Of a stretch of 64,000 bases of DNA, positions 8,349 to 18,180 are shown one piece after another (the first letter of the stretch is position 1; each line of letters begins with the position of its first letter). The position numbers were made by a program, and so were the translations under genes. Below the pieces are notes generated by a model. That model ran no database searches. It saw only the letters and a program-made list of their open reading frames with translations, and was not told where the DNA came from. The DNA is taken from contig JALHQH010000057.1 of assembly GCA_022842065.1 (NCBI GenBank), positions 1 to 64,000 on the forward strand. Direction: 5' to 3'. This DNA comes from Caldilineaceae bacterium. Lineage in GTDB: Bacteria > Chloroflexota > Anaerolineae > Caldilineales > Caldilineaceae.

Positions 8349-9668
8349 TTAGGTGCTGCGTTGCGTGGCCTTAGTCTGCTCCAGATTTAACGCGACTGCT
8401 GTTCCCCACAGCAGCCAGACCAAAGGAGCCGTGCGAACGCCGCTCCAGGTGACGGCATCAACCAGGCCATGGGTGAGTAACGCGACTTGGCTACCTAATA
8501 ATGCAATAGCAAGCAAATAGCGCAGTAAGCCATGCGCTGCCGCAAGCTGCACCGCTTCCTGTTTGATCACCAAAAGTAAACTAGCCGTGACTCCGATCAC
8601 GATTGCGAGCCAACTGATCAGCCCAATCAGCCCAAGGTCGGTTGCAATTTGTAAGAAAAGGTTGTGCGCATGCGGAATAATTTCGCTGGTTAAGAAAAGG
8701 GGGTACATTAATTCGTGGAGCTGCTGAAAGTTGCCCATACCGATCCCTGTAAAAGGGAAATCTTGAACCATGTAATAGGCGCGCGACCAGATTTCTAGTC
8801 TTACGGCACCAGTACTGATGGCGCTATCGCTGGTAATTTGGCTGAGCAGTGTCGAAAAATAATGAGGGAACAGCCCGCTCAATAGCGCCGCGACCAGCGT
8901 GCTACCCAAAATCAGGCGACGCATCTTCGACCCGCCCAGACTAAAAGCAATCACAATGATCGCTGCGCTGAATCCTAAGAGCGCACCGCGTGATTGGGTC
9001 AGCACCAGGCTACCGAACAAGAGAAGTGCTGTGGCACCATGCCATAACTGCCAACCTTTGCCATACAGCAGCGCAAAAAAATCATAATTTTGCGACTGTT
9101 GTTGACTAAGCAAGGGGCGCAGCATAAAAACCATGGGGATGGGTAGAAAAAGGAGCAGCGTTCCGGCCAGCACATTGGGGTGGATACTGCCCGTCGAAAA
9201 ATTAACTAGATGGATATAGATAAGGTCGAAGGCCCAACTTTTGCCCACCGGCCATTTTGTGCTGACGAGCCCCATCACCACGACGGCTGCCCCAATTGCT
9301 TCAAAGGTAAGGACAAGCCTGTATAATTTTGCGACGGAGAGTTCGTGGTCAAACCAGCGAATAGTCGCATAAAATAGCCCAATGCCATTGAGCAGGCGTA
9401 AGATCTGCCACCCTGTGGTTGCGCCGTCAATCGTAACCCACCAGGTGATAGGCAACGTCAAACATAAGCCAACAACGGCTAAATCAATTGGTGTTGCGAC
9501 CGACCACCGCGATTGCGGCTGCCCAAAGAAATCAATTAACCACAAAAGAATGACAAGGCTAACCACCACAATCAGTAAAGGCTGGCTAGCCATTGCGCTG
9601 AGCGTGGCTATGAGCAGGATCGGTAATTCATAGTGGCGTAGCTGGCTGAGCCTGGCTTCAAAAGTCAT
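8349..9668 (-). CDS. O-antigen ligase/polymerase-like (Wzy/WaaL) membrane protein
   Basis: Multi-pass membrane protein of about 439 residues with around ten hydrophobic segments and a central extracellular loop ending in FTGIGMGNFQQLHE and PHAHNLFLQIATDLGLIG, the PF04932 (O-antigen ligase) signature with a conserved His pair. It polymerises or ligates lipid-linked glycan repeats outside the membrane. I place the start at 9668 (MTFEARL), because the longer frame runs through the terminator hairpin at 9685-9710. It is the last gene of the minus-strand polysaccharide block and one of two Wzy-like proteins there; this one may be the ligase. Confidence 0.8.
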   Translation of the reverse strand: MTFEARLSQLRHYELPILLIATLSAMASQPLLIVVVSLVILLWLIDFFGQPQSRWSVATPIDLAVVGLCLTLPITWWVTIDGATTGWQILRLLNGIGLFYATIRWFDHELSVAKLYRLVLTFEAIGAAVVVMGLVSTKWPVGKSWAFDLIYIHLVNFSTGSIHPNVLAGTLLLFLPIPMVFMLRPLLSQQQSQNYDFFALLYGKGWQLWHGATALLLFGSLVLTQSRGALLGFSAAIIVIAFSLGGSKMRRLILGSTLVAALLSGLFPHYFSTLLSQITSDSAISTGAVRLEIWSRAYYMVQDFPFTGIGMGNFQQLHELMYPLFLTSEIIPHAHNLFLQIATDLGLIGLISWLAIVIGVTASLLLVIKQEAVQLAAAHGLLRYLLAIALLGSQVALLTHGLVDAVTWSGVRTAPLVWLLWGTAVALNLEQTKATQRST

Positions 9669-9674
9669 AGTGGC

Positions 9675-9710
9675 TTCAAAAATATACGGGCACGACTGCG
9701 CGTGCCCGTA
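9675..9710 (-). terminator. Intercistronic terminator-like hairpin
   Basis: TACGGGCACG (9685-9694) and CGTGCCCGTA (9701-9710) form a perfect 10-bp stem with a 6-nt loop. On the minus strand it is followed by TATTTTTG. It lies after the phosphoglycosyl transferase gene and just before the Wzy/ligase start, so it may attenuate rather than end transcription. Confidence 0.65.
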
Positions 9711-9783
9711 TGATTTAGTTATAGCGTAATGCTTGTGGTTGTGGCGGATGTTGGCGTAATACAACCGTGATGGTGACCGCGAT

Positions 9784-11184
9784 TTAGTACGCGCCTCTGC
9801 CTTGAACGACCACCCAAACTGTCTTGAACAGAATTTTCAGATCCAGCAAGAGCGAATAGTTCTGAATGTAGTATAGATCATCTTCTGTTTTGAGATGGGT
9901 AGATTTTGTACTGCGCCCATTCACTTGCCACCAGCCGGTAATGCCCTGGGGGACCGCAAAGCGCTTGCGTTGCCACGGCTCAAATTGTTCGGCCAAGACG
10001 GGCATCTCCGGGCGAGGGCCGACTAGACTCATGTCGCCCGTTAGCACATTAAAGAGTTGTGGTAGTTCATCAATGCTGGTGCGCCGAATAAAGCGACCAA
10101 CCGCAGTGATCCGCGGGTCATCGGGATCTTTTTGATGGACAAGCTGGCCATTCGGGTCGCGCTGGATCATCGTGCGTTCATTGCGGTCAGCCCCTACGAT
10201 CATCGAGCGAAACTTGATCATCTTGAAGCGGCGTTGATTTTCGCCAATCCGATCCTGCAGATAGAAGATCGGTCCTGGTGAGGTGAGTTTGATCGCTAGC
10301 GCAACCGTAATCATTAATGGCGCCGCCAGTAGGACCATTAACGAACCAACTGCCAAATCAAAAATGCGTTTGGCGACGCGCTGATGATAACTTAAGACCG
10401 GCGATTTCAAGGAGATCATGGGCAGCCCGCCCAGCTCTTCAACCTTGCCCCCATAAACTAACATGCTGAAATAATCGGGGACGATCCACACATTACAGGG
10501 CTTGTCGGCAATTTGGGTGAACATGGGTTGAATTTCGGCATGGGCCTCGGTGGGCAAGGCCAGCAGTACATCATCGATCTGTTCTGTATGGAGAATATTG
10601 GTCAAGTTATTATAGGCTCCAAGGTAGGGCAGCGAAAAGGTTTTCTGTTCAATCGGAGCCAAATAGCCGACCAGGTGAATTCCCGCCCAACCAAGCTGAT
10701 GCAAACTGTTTGCCATGCGCCGTGATGCTTCGCCGGCCCCGATGAGCAACACCCGCTGAATGCCTTGATTGTTATTGGGATTGCCCCGCAAGATCACACG
10801 GGCCAGCGCTTGCCAGAGACACATCAAGGAAAATTGCGCCACATAAAAGTAAATCAGGAGCATACGCGAGGTATTGCGTTCGACAAAATAGATTAAACCG
10901 GCCAACACCAGGCTAGCTAATAAAGAGGCCAGCGTTAACTTCTGGTATTCATCAATGGCACGGATTGTCCGCTCCGGATCATACATGGCCGAGAGCAGGT
11001 AGACACAAGGATAAACCAATGCGCAAAGATAAAGCACAAGTGGTCGCCCAGCGAATTCGCTAATGTATTCGTTGCCCACCGGTAAGGTCAGCCGCAATGT
11101 AAACGCAATCCACACTGCGGCTAGCGTAATCAGGACATCAACAATGAATTTAATAATAACGTGATTAGTGTTGCGCCGTAGCAT
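9784..11184 (-). CDS. Polyprenyl glycosylphosphotransferase (initiating sugar transferase, WbaP/WcaJ-like)
   Basis: Transfers a hexose-1-phosphate from a UDP-sugar to undecaprenyl phosphate, starting the repeat unit. About 466 residues: four or five N-terminal membrane segments, a central nucleotide-binding-like domain ([14 protein letters not shown] near 150) and the C-terminal catalytic domain beginning with [20 protein letters not shown] (about 270) and containing the PGPIFY-like stretch, [15 protein letters not shown] and [10 protein letters not shown] choose ATG 11184 because AAGGA sits nine bases upstream; a TTG at 11193 would leave no spacing. The donor sugar is unknown. Confidence 0.92.
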   Translation of the reverse strand: MLRRNTNHVIIKFIVDVLITLAAVWIAFTLRLTLPVGNEYISEFAGRPLVLYLCALVYPCVYLLSAMYDPERTIRAIDEYQKLTLASLLASLVLAGLIYFVERNTSRMLLIYFYVAQFSLMCLWQALARVILRGNPNNNQGIQRVLLIGAGEASRRMANSLHQLGWAGIHLVGYLAPIEQKTFSLPYLGAYNNLTNILHTEQIDDVLLALPTEAHAEIQPMFTQIADKPCNVWIVPDYFSMLVYGGKVEELGGLPMISLKSPVLSYHQRVAKRIFDLAVGSLMVLLAAPLMITVALAIKLTSPGPIFYLQDRIGENQRRFKMIKFRSMIVGADRNERTMIQRDPNGQLVHQKDPDDPRITAVGRFIRRTSIDELPQLFNVLTGDMSLVGPRPEMPVLAEQFEPWQRKRFAVPQGITGWWQVNGRSTKSTHLKTEDDLYYIQNYSLLLDLKILFKTVWVVVQGRGAY

Positions 11185-11303
11185 AATTGACAATCCTTTA
11201 GTGATCGGATGGATTCACCTGTCTGCAACCATTGGTAAGACAACGATTTATTCTGATAGCGTGATGACGATTGACCCCGCAACCGTCGTTGACTCCTGCC
11301 AAC

Positions 11304-12461
11304 TCAGTTAATTGCGGATAACCCAAATGCCTGGCGATGTTCGGCTAGTTTCTCCTGGACAAAGGCCAGAATCCGCTGCTGAAAGACCGCCACCCCAAAC
11401 GTTTCAGCGTGGGCTTTAATGGTTTGGCGATCAAATGACAGCGTTTCAAAACAGGCGAGGGCCTCAATCAGCGCTGCAACCTCCTGCTTGGCAAAAAAGA
11501 TGCCCGTTTTGTCGGCTACGACTGTCTCCAAGACGCCACCGGCCCCATAAGCAATCACCGGTCGGCCGGCCGCTTGTGCTTCCAAAGGCACAATGCCGTA
11601 ATCTTCCTTTGCCATAAAGACCAACGCCCGACAGCCATTATACAACTCATTTAACTCGGCGTCTGGAATCCGACCCAGAAAGCGCACATTCGGTTTTGCC
11701 ATTTTCTGCAAACTTTCGCGCTGTGGGCCATCGCCAACAACGAGTAGCGGATACCCTAGTTGGTTGAATGCTGCCACCACCAGGTCTGTCTTTTTGTAGG
11801 GCACAAGTTCCGAAACCGCCAGAAAATAGTCACCAGGTTGTGCTTCATCCAGGATATTAAACATCGACATATCCACCGGCGGGTGAATAATCGTACTCTC
11901 GCGCCGGTAATATTTTTTGATCCGCTGTTGGGTGACCGCTGAATTGCTCACAAAATAATCGACACGTTGTGCTGCGGCTACATCCCAAGTCCGTACCCAG
12001 CTTAATAATGGCGCTAACAGAAATCGGCTAGTTGCGCTACCCTGGCGCATAAAGTCATGATACCAGTTCCATGCATAGCGAAAGGTATTGTGGCAGTAGC
12101 AAATATGACAGGTCTCCGGTGCTGTCAGTACACCGTGGGTAAACCCAGCGCTACTGCTGATGACCAGATCATAACCAGCCAGATCGAACTCTTCTACTGC
12201 CAATGGGTAAAACATAAAGGATTGTCGGAAATAACGCCAGCTCCCTGGAATTTTCTGTAAAAACGAGGTTGTCATTTGGCGTTTTGCCAACCATTGTGGC
12301 TGGGAAGCCGGATTGTAGACAACGGCGAAAAGATCGGCTTCAGGAAACATTTGCGCTAGACTATGAAAGACCCGTTCGCCACCTCGTACGCTCACCAAGT
12401 AGTAATGGATAAGCGCAATTTTTACATCGCCTAATGATGAATATTCATGCTGATTCATCAT
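11304..12461 (-). CDS. Glycosyltransferase family 4 (GT-B)
   Basis: 385 residues with an N-terminal acceptor domain (ALIHYYLVSVRGGERVFHSL) and C-terminal nucleotide-sugar domain containing KTDLVVAAFNQLGYPLLVVG, VRFLGRIPDAELNELYNGCR and the E-x7-E style site MAKEDYGIVPLEAQAAGRPV. It probably adds one sugar of the repeat unit on the cytoplasmic face. Its ATG overlaps the stop of the FkbM gene by one base (TAATG), indicating coupled translation. A second ATG follows the first directly. Donor and acceptor cannot be predicted. Confidence 0.88.
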   Translation of the reverse strand: MMNQHEYSSLGDVKIALIHYYLVSVRGGERVFHSLAQMFPEADLFAVVYNPASQPQWLAKRQMTTSFLQKIPGSWRYFRQSFMFYPLAVEEFDLAGYDLVISSSAGFTHGVLTAPETCHICYCHNTFRYAWNWYHDFMRQGSATSRFLLAPLLSWVRTWDVAAAQRVDYFVSNSAVTQQRIKKYYRRESTIIHPPVDMSMFNILDEAQPGDYFLAVSELVPYKKTDLVVAAFNQLGYPLLVVGDGPQRESLQKMAKPNVRFLGRIPDAELNELYNGCRALVFMAKEDYGIVPLEAQAAGRPVIAYGAGGVLETVVADKTGIFFAKQEVAALIEALACFETLSFDRQTIKAHAETFGVAVFQQRILAFVQEKLAEHRQAFGLSAIN

Positions 12462-13273
12462 TAGGTGTTTCTAATATAATGGGCTAGACCGCAATCCAGA
12501 CCTTGGAAGTGTTCTATATTTTTGTTGTAAAAGCCTGCTGCAACTAAATGGCTGGTGACATCAGTAATACTAAACCCAGAGAAAGTGTGATACTCAATGA
12601 CAATACGTTTACAGCAGCGAAGTGTATCTGTATTCGCACCAAGCAAGGCATCCATTTCGGCACCTTCACAATCCATCTTGAGCAGGTCAATTTCATTACC
12701 ATCGGCAAAATCTTCGATAATATGTTGTAATGATTTGGTTTTTATAGTCTCAGTGCGATCAGTTTGAGCCTGATAAGAACTGCTATAGGTTCCAGCGTTG
12801 CCTAGATAAATAATTTGTTCACCATCATTTGCTGCCACTCCAACCTTAGTCCACGTAATTCTCGAGTCCAGCAAATTGACTCGAACATTGTGCTGTAACT
12901 TTTCAAATGTCCCCGAAACTGGTTCAATCGCCAAGATGTTGGCATTTCTGTTCTTGTTGGCTGCAAATAAGCTAAACGCACCGATGTTTGCACCAGCGTC
13001 GATGATCACCTTTTCGTTACCCCAAACTGGATAATCCTGACGAATCCAACAGCCCCAAATAGAAATAAGATCATCTGGCGTATCAATCTGAATTTTACAT
13101 CCGCCACGTAGTTTAACAATCCGTGATGAAGGTAATTGGGTGATACCTAGATACAACATTATTTGGGGGATAGGATCGCAAAAAACACGCAACGCTATGT
13201 AAATCTCTTTAAGTTTTGACGGAGAAATTCCTGCAATGATACGCTTTAGACTACGATTCGTTCTTTTGCTCAT
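12461..13273 (-). CDS. FkbM family SAM-dependent methyltransferase
   Basis: The 270-residue product has the SAM-binding motif IIDAGANIGAFSLFAANK (about 90-107), ILAIEPVSGTFEKLQHNV (motif II) and IDLLKMDCEGAEMDAL, typical of FkbM O-methyltransferases. In polysaccharide loci these methylate sugar hydroxyls. It lies between two GT4 genes and overlaps the next one by one base. Its base composition is more AT-rich than the flanking wbaP-like gene. Confidence 0.86.
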   Translation of the reverse strand: MSKRTNRSLKRIIAGISPSKLKEIYIALRVFCDPIPQIMLYLGITQLPSSRIVKLRGGCKIQIDTPDDLISIWGCWIRQDYPVWGNEKVIIDAGANIGAFSLFAANKNRNANILAIEPVSGTFEKLQHNVRVNLLDSRITWTKVGVAANDGEQIIYLGNAGTYSSSYQAQTDRTETIKTKSLQHIIEDFADGNEIDLLKMDCEGAEMDALLGANTDTLRCCKRIVIEYHTFSGFSITDVTSHLVAAGFYNKNIEHFQGLDCGLAHYIRNT

Positions 13274-13365
13274 GATTTAGACTTAGGTAGCTCGATCTTC
13301 AGGGATAATTAAATTGAAGGACCATAAGTAAGGCTGGCTTTTGCTGTTTTAAGCCGAACAAGAAG

Positions 13366-14445
13366 CTAACCGAGACAGGCTTTGATTACTTTAACGGTTT
13401 CTGCGGCACATGTACTATAACTAAATTTATGGGCTTGTTGTTTACCTTTTTCAATTAACGTTTCACGCAATTCTATATCATCCGTTAGTCGTAACAATTG
13501 TTGAGCAATATCATTAATTGAGTAGGGGTCACAATATAAAGCAGCGTCGCCACAAACTTCCGGCAACGCTGTGATGTTCGATGTCAAGACCGGGCAATGA
13601 CAAGCCATTGCTTCTAGCGCCGGCAGACCAAAACCTTCATAGAGTGAAGGGAAGGCTAGTGCTGTCGCATGAGCATAATATTGACGAAGCTGCTCATCGT
13701 CAATATAGCCTGTAAAGAGGATACGCTCCTCAAGACCAGAAGGATACGCCAAAGCTTGACTATCACCAATGATAAAACCTTCTTTTTTGCCGACAATAAC
13801 CAGATTGTGCGGAATTTGGTCGGCGATCTGCGCAAAGGCTTGCAAAAGGCGGACAAGGTTCTTATGGGGCTTGACATTGCCCACGAATAAAAAGAAGGGC
13901 TTAGATTGAGGGTTTTCTCGGTGTTGAAGTGGCTCAAACCATTGCGGGGGGGTACCAAGCAAAATGGCGGAAACATTATCGCGTTTGCCGGGCACCAAGC
14001 GCATAAATTCCCGCTTGCTGAATTCTGAAATACAGAGCACATGATCAGCCTTACGCCGGATGGCTGCGAAGATCAACTTGGCATAGATGCGCTGCGCAAC
14101 GCTAAGGAATTGGGGTAAGGCCAAGAAGTTTACGTCATATACCGTTACCAACAATTTGCCTCGATAGAGGACAGGGATATTGATAAAGGGCACCCACAGT
14201 AGATCGGTATCGCGGGGGATCAGCGGCAGGATATCGATCTGTTCGCGAAGCGAGTAGGGACGCGTACAGTAGTCAATGAGCGTAACGTGCTTGTGACTAC
14301 CAAAGTATGGGGTCAGCTCTTCACTGTGCCCGAGGAGCGTGAAGTGATGTTCTGGTAACTCATCAACTATTTTTGGTACAAGATTTTGAATATAAGTCCC
14401 AACGCCGCTGTCATGGAGTTTACGAGCATCGATGGTAATCTGCAT
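13366..14445 (-). CDS. Glycosyltransferase family 4 (GT-B)
   Basis: A 359-residue GT4 enzyme: N-terminal MQITIDARKLHDSGVGTYIQNL, hinge FFLFVGNVKPHKNLVRLLQAF, then FTGYIDDEQLRQYYAHATAL and the donor-binding site FPSLYEGFGLPALEAMACHC. This arrangement resembles mannosyl- and rhamnosyl-transferases of O-antigen loci. AAGGGA lies upstream of the ATG at 14445. It is similar in domain plan to the gene at 16923-18035. Confidence 0.9.
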   Translation of the reverse strand: MQITIDARKLHDSGVGTYIQNLVPKIVDELPEHHFTLLGHSEELTPYFGSHKHVTLIDYCTRPYSLREQIDILPLIPRDTDLLWVPFINIPVLYRGKLLVTVYDVNFLALPQFLSVAQRIYAKLIFAAIRRKADHVLCISEFSKREFMRLVPGKRDNVSAILLGTPPQWFEPLQHRENPQSKPFFLFVGNVKPHKNLVRLLQAFAQIADQIPHNLVIVGKKEGFIIGDSQALAYPSGLEERILFTGYIDDEQLRQYYAHATALAFPSLYEGFGLPALEAMACHCPVLTSNITALPEVCGDAALYCDPYSINDIAQQLLRLTDDIELRETLIEKGKQQAHKFSYSTCAAETVKVIKACLG

Positions 14446-14521
14446 TATGGTCCCTTACTGAACGTATTAGAGTTGTGTTCATATCGTATGGGTTTGATGT
14501 GCTAATGCCATGCAATTGTAG

Positions 14522-15340
14522 TCATCTTATCTCCGTCAATCTAATATCGCGGATACTGAGTATTCCATGTCCATCATCAATGACTATATATACGAAATCT
14601 TTTTGTGGCTGCTCAATGGCTTGAAACAGAAAAGTTACAGTTTGCCACTCTGCTGACACCGGAAGTGGTAGACCTGGCCATTGGCTACGCACACCTAGCC
14701 ATGCCCTGAGCATCCCCTCCATTTTAATACTAGCACTAAGCTGATAATTTATATTAGATTTAAATTCCACATTTTGTGCCAAAATAGCATAACGATTAGG
14801 CAAACGATCAATACTTACGCTGAGATGGGCAACACATTGATATTTTGTATTTGCCACATACTCCATCGAAATCGAAGCAGAAGCGTCGTTGCTTATACCG
14901 AAATACCAAACAGACAAGGGGTGCGAAAAATCTAGTAACTCGACAGGTCGGTAACTACTCAACCGTGAGAGCTGACGTACCCAGTTTGTTTGGCCAAGAG
15001 TACAGTATCCGTTACCTCCTCTTGCTAAGTCTGCCACCATTTGCGCTTGGTGAAAGGCGGCATTATAGTTATCGTCAGACAAGTACATACTTGCAAGCCT
15101 AGCTTGAGAAATTACATTGCTCGGTTTAAGCGTAATAGCTTGTTGTATTCGTGTTAACCCCATCATTAGCTCATGTGAGCCATTATTTGCTATAAAAGAA
15201 TGATAGTTAAGCATAGCGAGATTATGGATAAATGCTCGCTGATAATCCTTATAATCTAGCAAAAAAATAAGCATCAGTAGAATCAGCACCCATAACTTGA
15301 GATGCATGTTTTTTATATGCCTATTATACTTTTGATTCAC
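14522..15340 (-). CDS. Membrane-anchored protein with TPR-like helices and a beta-rich C-terminal domain
   Basis: 272 residues. One hydrophobic helix near the N-terminus (LKLWVLILLMLIFLLDY, about 14-30) follows a basic tail, so it is probably a signal anchor with the rest outside the cell. Residues about 55-110 look like TPR-type helix pairs (IQQAITLKPSNVISQARLAS). The rest is beta-rich with a carbohydrate-binding-like pattern (Trp- and Gly-rich, WYFGISND, AWLGVRSQWPGLPLP). The start overlaps the upstream Wzy-like gene by 17 bases. No firm family; a helper of polymer assembly is a guess from context. Confidence 0.6.
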   Translation of the reverse strand: MNQKYNRHIKNMHLKLWVLILLMLIFLLDYKDYQRAFIHNLAMLNYHSFIANNGSHELMMGLTRIQQAITLKPSNVISQARLASMYLSDDNYNAAFHQAQMVADLARGGNGYCTLGQTNWVRQLSRLSSYRPVELLDFSHPLSVWYFGISNDASASISMEYVANTKYQCVAHLSVSIDRLPNRYAILAQNVEFKSNINYQLSASIKMEGMLRAWLGVRSQWPGLPLPVSAEWQTVTFLFQAIEQPQKDFVYIVIDDGHGILSIRDIRLTEIR

Positions 15341-16760
15341 TAGTCTGTAACGTCCTATTTAGCGATTGCTCACGTTTGTATATTGTTAAAAGTGATGCTG
15401 CTAATCCAAGAAGCACCCAGAAATATAGGAAAAGAAAATCGGGGATTGCTATAAAACAAGCAAACAAGGCTAGAATGAGCGCATAAAAAAATGATAAACC
15501 AATAGTAGACAACGTGTGATCATGTGATCTTTGGTGTACTCGTAGCACAATTCTGAATATAGTCATCATTACTAGAATATAGGAGGCAAATCCAATGATA
15601 CCAATGTTAGCAAGAAGCGTTGTTGCTAAATCGAAAGATCGATTTCGACCCCAGCCTGTTCCGATAATTGGATTTTGCAAAAATACTTCTAACGTCAGTG
15701 GAATGGCTGATGTTCTTATTTGTCCTGAACCACTTTGAAGTTTGCCGATTGTATTTTCAGAAATAAATCTAATAAAATTTTCTGAGGGAATGTCAGAGTT
15801 AAAAATGATCAAGAGTGAAAGTATAATAATTATTACTATCACCACAGAAACTAAAATGATGAGGCGGAAGAAACGTAAATTTATGGCCAGTTTGTTGATA
15901 ATAAGATGAATAGTCATTACTATCAAGCCGAAGGCCAACGTTACAATCCCAGTTGTGCTAGTTGTTAGAATTATGCCAGTAAGAGCAAGTAATAATGAAA
16001 ATTCAAAAAATCTCCTTGGCACTATATAAACTTTATTCACCCACAAAGTGACAAAAATTGCTATGTAGATTAGCAAGAAGAATGCTTGATGAGAGGGTTC
16101 CGCTGCAACTGAATTCATTCTCGGCACTCCGTAGAGTGGCACACCTGCAAACTGTATATATCCGATATGGTTATTAAACAGCCAGGAAGGATACTCCATC
16201 CCTATAAAAAATCCTACAATTTGCGTGAGAAGTCCCCATATTATTGTAAACAACCCACTATAGAAGAAGAAGCGTAAAGAATTAAGTAGCTTTTTTCGCG
16301 AATCTACTTTTATTAAAGTCAAAATGGGTAAAAATAAAAAGAATGTCAAATAAGTAAATGCTGTTAATTTGAATTTTCTTATGCCTAAGTCTTCCAAAAC
16401 GCCGGGATTGAAGGTCTTATACTCAAAATCGAATCCGATATATAATATGATAGAAGCAGCTAGACTAACCAGCGCTATTAACCAGAATAACCAAATTGTT
16501 ACGATAAAAACTTGCTGGATCTTAAAAATTTTAGCAATTCTTAATGGCCGTCGTACGAAATCAACAGCAAGGCTAATTAAACACAAGGCCCCAAGCAAAA
16601 ATGCAGGCTGCATACCAAACTGAATAGATGGGACATTCAACACAGAGCTTGCACTAAATGGCGTAAAAAATATAAAAATATAGTATAAAAGGTCTCGATT
16701 AAATAGGAGTAGAAACAATCCTAAAGGAAGGAGAACGTAACCTAACGCAGTAATTTCCAT
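15324..16760 (-). CDS. Wzy-like O-antigen/exopolysaccharide polymerase
   Basis: 478 residues with about eleven to twelve membrane segments and the O-antigen polymerase pattern: a long loop with VPRMNSVAAEPSHQAFFLL and then PIIGTGWGRNRSFDLATTLLANIGIIGF. It joins flipped repeat units on the outer face of the membrane. The gene is conspicuously AT-rich, unlike the flanking operons. Together with the second Wzy/ligase-like protein at 8349-9668, the locus has two enzymes of this fold. Confidence 0.82.
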   Translation of the reverse strand: MEITALGYVLLPLGLFLLLFNRDLLYYIFIFFTPFSASSVLNVPSIQFGMQPAFLLGALCLISLAVDFVRRPLRIAKIFKIQQVFIVTIWLFWLIALVSLAASIILYIGFDFEYKTFNPGVLEDLGIRKFKLTAFTYLTFFLFLPILTLIKVDSRKKLLNSLRFFFYSGLFTIIWGLLTQIVGFFIGMEYPSWLFNNHIGYIQFAGVPLYGVPRMNSVAAEPSHQAFFLLIYIAIFVTLWVNKVYIVPRRFFEFSLLLALTGIILTTSTTGIVTLAFGLIVMTIHLIINKLAINLRFFRLIILVSVVIVIIIILSLLIIFNSDIPSENFIRFISENTIGKLQSGSGQIRTSAIPLTLEVFLQNPIIGTGWGRNRSFDLATTLLANIGIIGFASYILVMMTIFRIVLRVHQRSHDHTLSTIGLSFFYALILALFACFIAIPDFLFLYFWVLLGLAASLLTIYKREQSLNRTLQTSESKV

Positions 16761-16922
16761 TTTAATTTTGCTGCTAACATTAAGAATTTTAAATTTTTTA
16801 GATTATAAGTACAAGAAATCAAGATTCTGGGGAATAATCCTTGTGTAAAAACAGCCTTCATTCCCTAAAAACTTGGTTGCTTGTACTTAAATTAGATGCG
16901 AAAAGAATGATTGGAATCGATG

Positions 16923-18035
16923 TCACGATTTAAAAGGTTCTGCAATTTCATTATAAAGCTTCATAACCTTATCTGCAGAAATTTTATAAGTAAAGCTCTT
17001 TACACGTTCTGCGCCAATTGCGATCAAAGATTGTCTTAACACTTCATTGCTGGATACGTCACGGATTTTTTTTGCTATATCGTCGACATTGGTTGGGTCG
17101 AAGTAAATTGCCGCATCACCGGCTACCTCTGGCAAAGAGGAGGAATTCGATGAGATGATGGGACACTTACATGCCATTGCCTCTAAAAGAGGGATGCCAA
17201 ACCCCTCATAGAGTGAAGGAAAGATAAATAGGCGTGCAGAACTATATAGCGCAGCTAAATCATGATCAGAAACATAATCCAAAAATTTAACTTTTTCTGT
17301 AATGCCCAATGTTGCCGGCAACTGCATGATCCCAGGATCTAACTTGTTTACTTTGCCAACGATTGCAAGTTTTAATTGGGGTGCTTCCAGTCTCGAGAAA
17401 GCTTCAATCAAGCGCCGGATATTCTTGTATGGACGCATTTCCCCAACGGACAGAATAAACTGATCTAATCCATATTTGTTTTTTACCGCTTCGGCTTCCC
17501 ATAATTGCCTCGCAAAAAAAGTTTGCTCATCGTAGCTTGGATATACGACATGGATTGGTTTATCCATTGGTGCATAGTGGTGTTCAACATCACGCTTAGT
17601 TGCTTCAGATATTGCCACCACAGCTGTAGAAACTTTTAGCAGTCTAGGTAATATATAGCGAAAGTAGTACTTTTGAACTGGCATGAATTCGGGAAATAAA
17701 ACTGCAACCAGATCGGCAACCGTTATAATTTGTTTACACACTGGAAAAAGCATGCCCTCTGGAACCGGTGAGTAGAACAAATCGGCATTCTGCTGTGCGA
17801 GCAAAAGCGGCAGACTTGTTTGATACCACAAAAAACGCCTAAAGTTCGCTTTTGTACTAGGTTCACTTAATGATGGAGGTACCAAATTTACTTTTGTATA
17901 AAGACTTTTGAACTCATGAATACTTGTATAAGCAGTAACATTCTGTTTAGGGAGCAACTCGGTAACTAGGCCTTCAACATATCTGTTTAATCCACTTGCA
18001 CTTACTCGATTTAATGTGACAGAATTAATTACCAT
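16923..18035 (-). CDS. Glycosyltransferase family 4 (GT-B)
   Basis: 370 residues. Visible motifs: FILSVGEMRPYKNIRRLIEAF in the C-terminal domain (shown here as an identifiable hinge), VKFLDYVSDHDLAALYSSAR and FPSLYEGFGIPLLEAMACKC (donor binding). GAGGAG precedes the ATG at 18035. The decayed IS element lies immediately upstream, so transcription from the upstream flippase side must cross it or restart here. Sugar specificity unknown. Confidence 0.9.
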   Translation of the reverse strand: MVINSVTLNRVSASGLNRYVEGLVTELLPKQNVTAYTSIHEFKSLYTKVNLVPPSLSEPSTKANFRRFLWYQTSLPLLLAQQNADLFYSPVPEGMLFPVCKQIITVADLVAVLFPEFMPVQKYYFRYILPRLLKVSTAVVAISEATKRDVEHHYAPMDKPIHVVYPSYDEQTFFARQLWEAEAVKNKYGLDQFILSVGEMRPYKNIRRLIEAFSRLEAPQLKLAIVGKVNKLDPGIMQLPATLGITEKVKFLDYVSDHDLAALYSSARLFIFPSLYEGFGIPLLEAMACKCPIISSNSSSLPEVAGDAAIYFDPTNVDDIAKKIRDVSSNEVLRQSLIAIGAERVKSFTYKISADKVMKLYNEIAEPFKS

Positions 18036-18180
18036 CTCTGGCTACTCCTCAGTTTATGTCCAGTAAAAAAGTGAAAGTCTTTAGAAAACCAATCGAGGAT
18101 TTGGTAATTCTCTCAGAGTAGCCGTGAATTTTAATTACTTTCTGCGCTTTACTGTATATAAGTAATCTACTGTGTATTTA

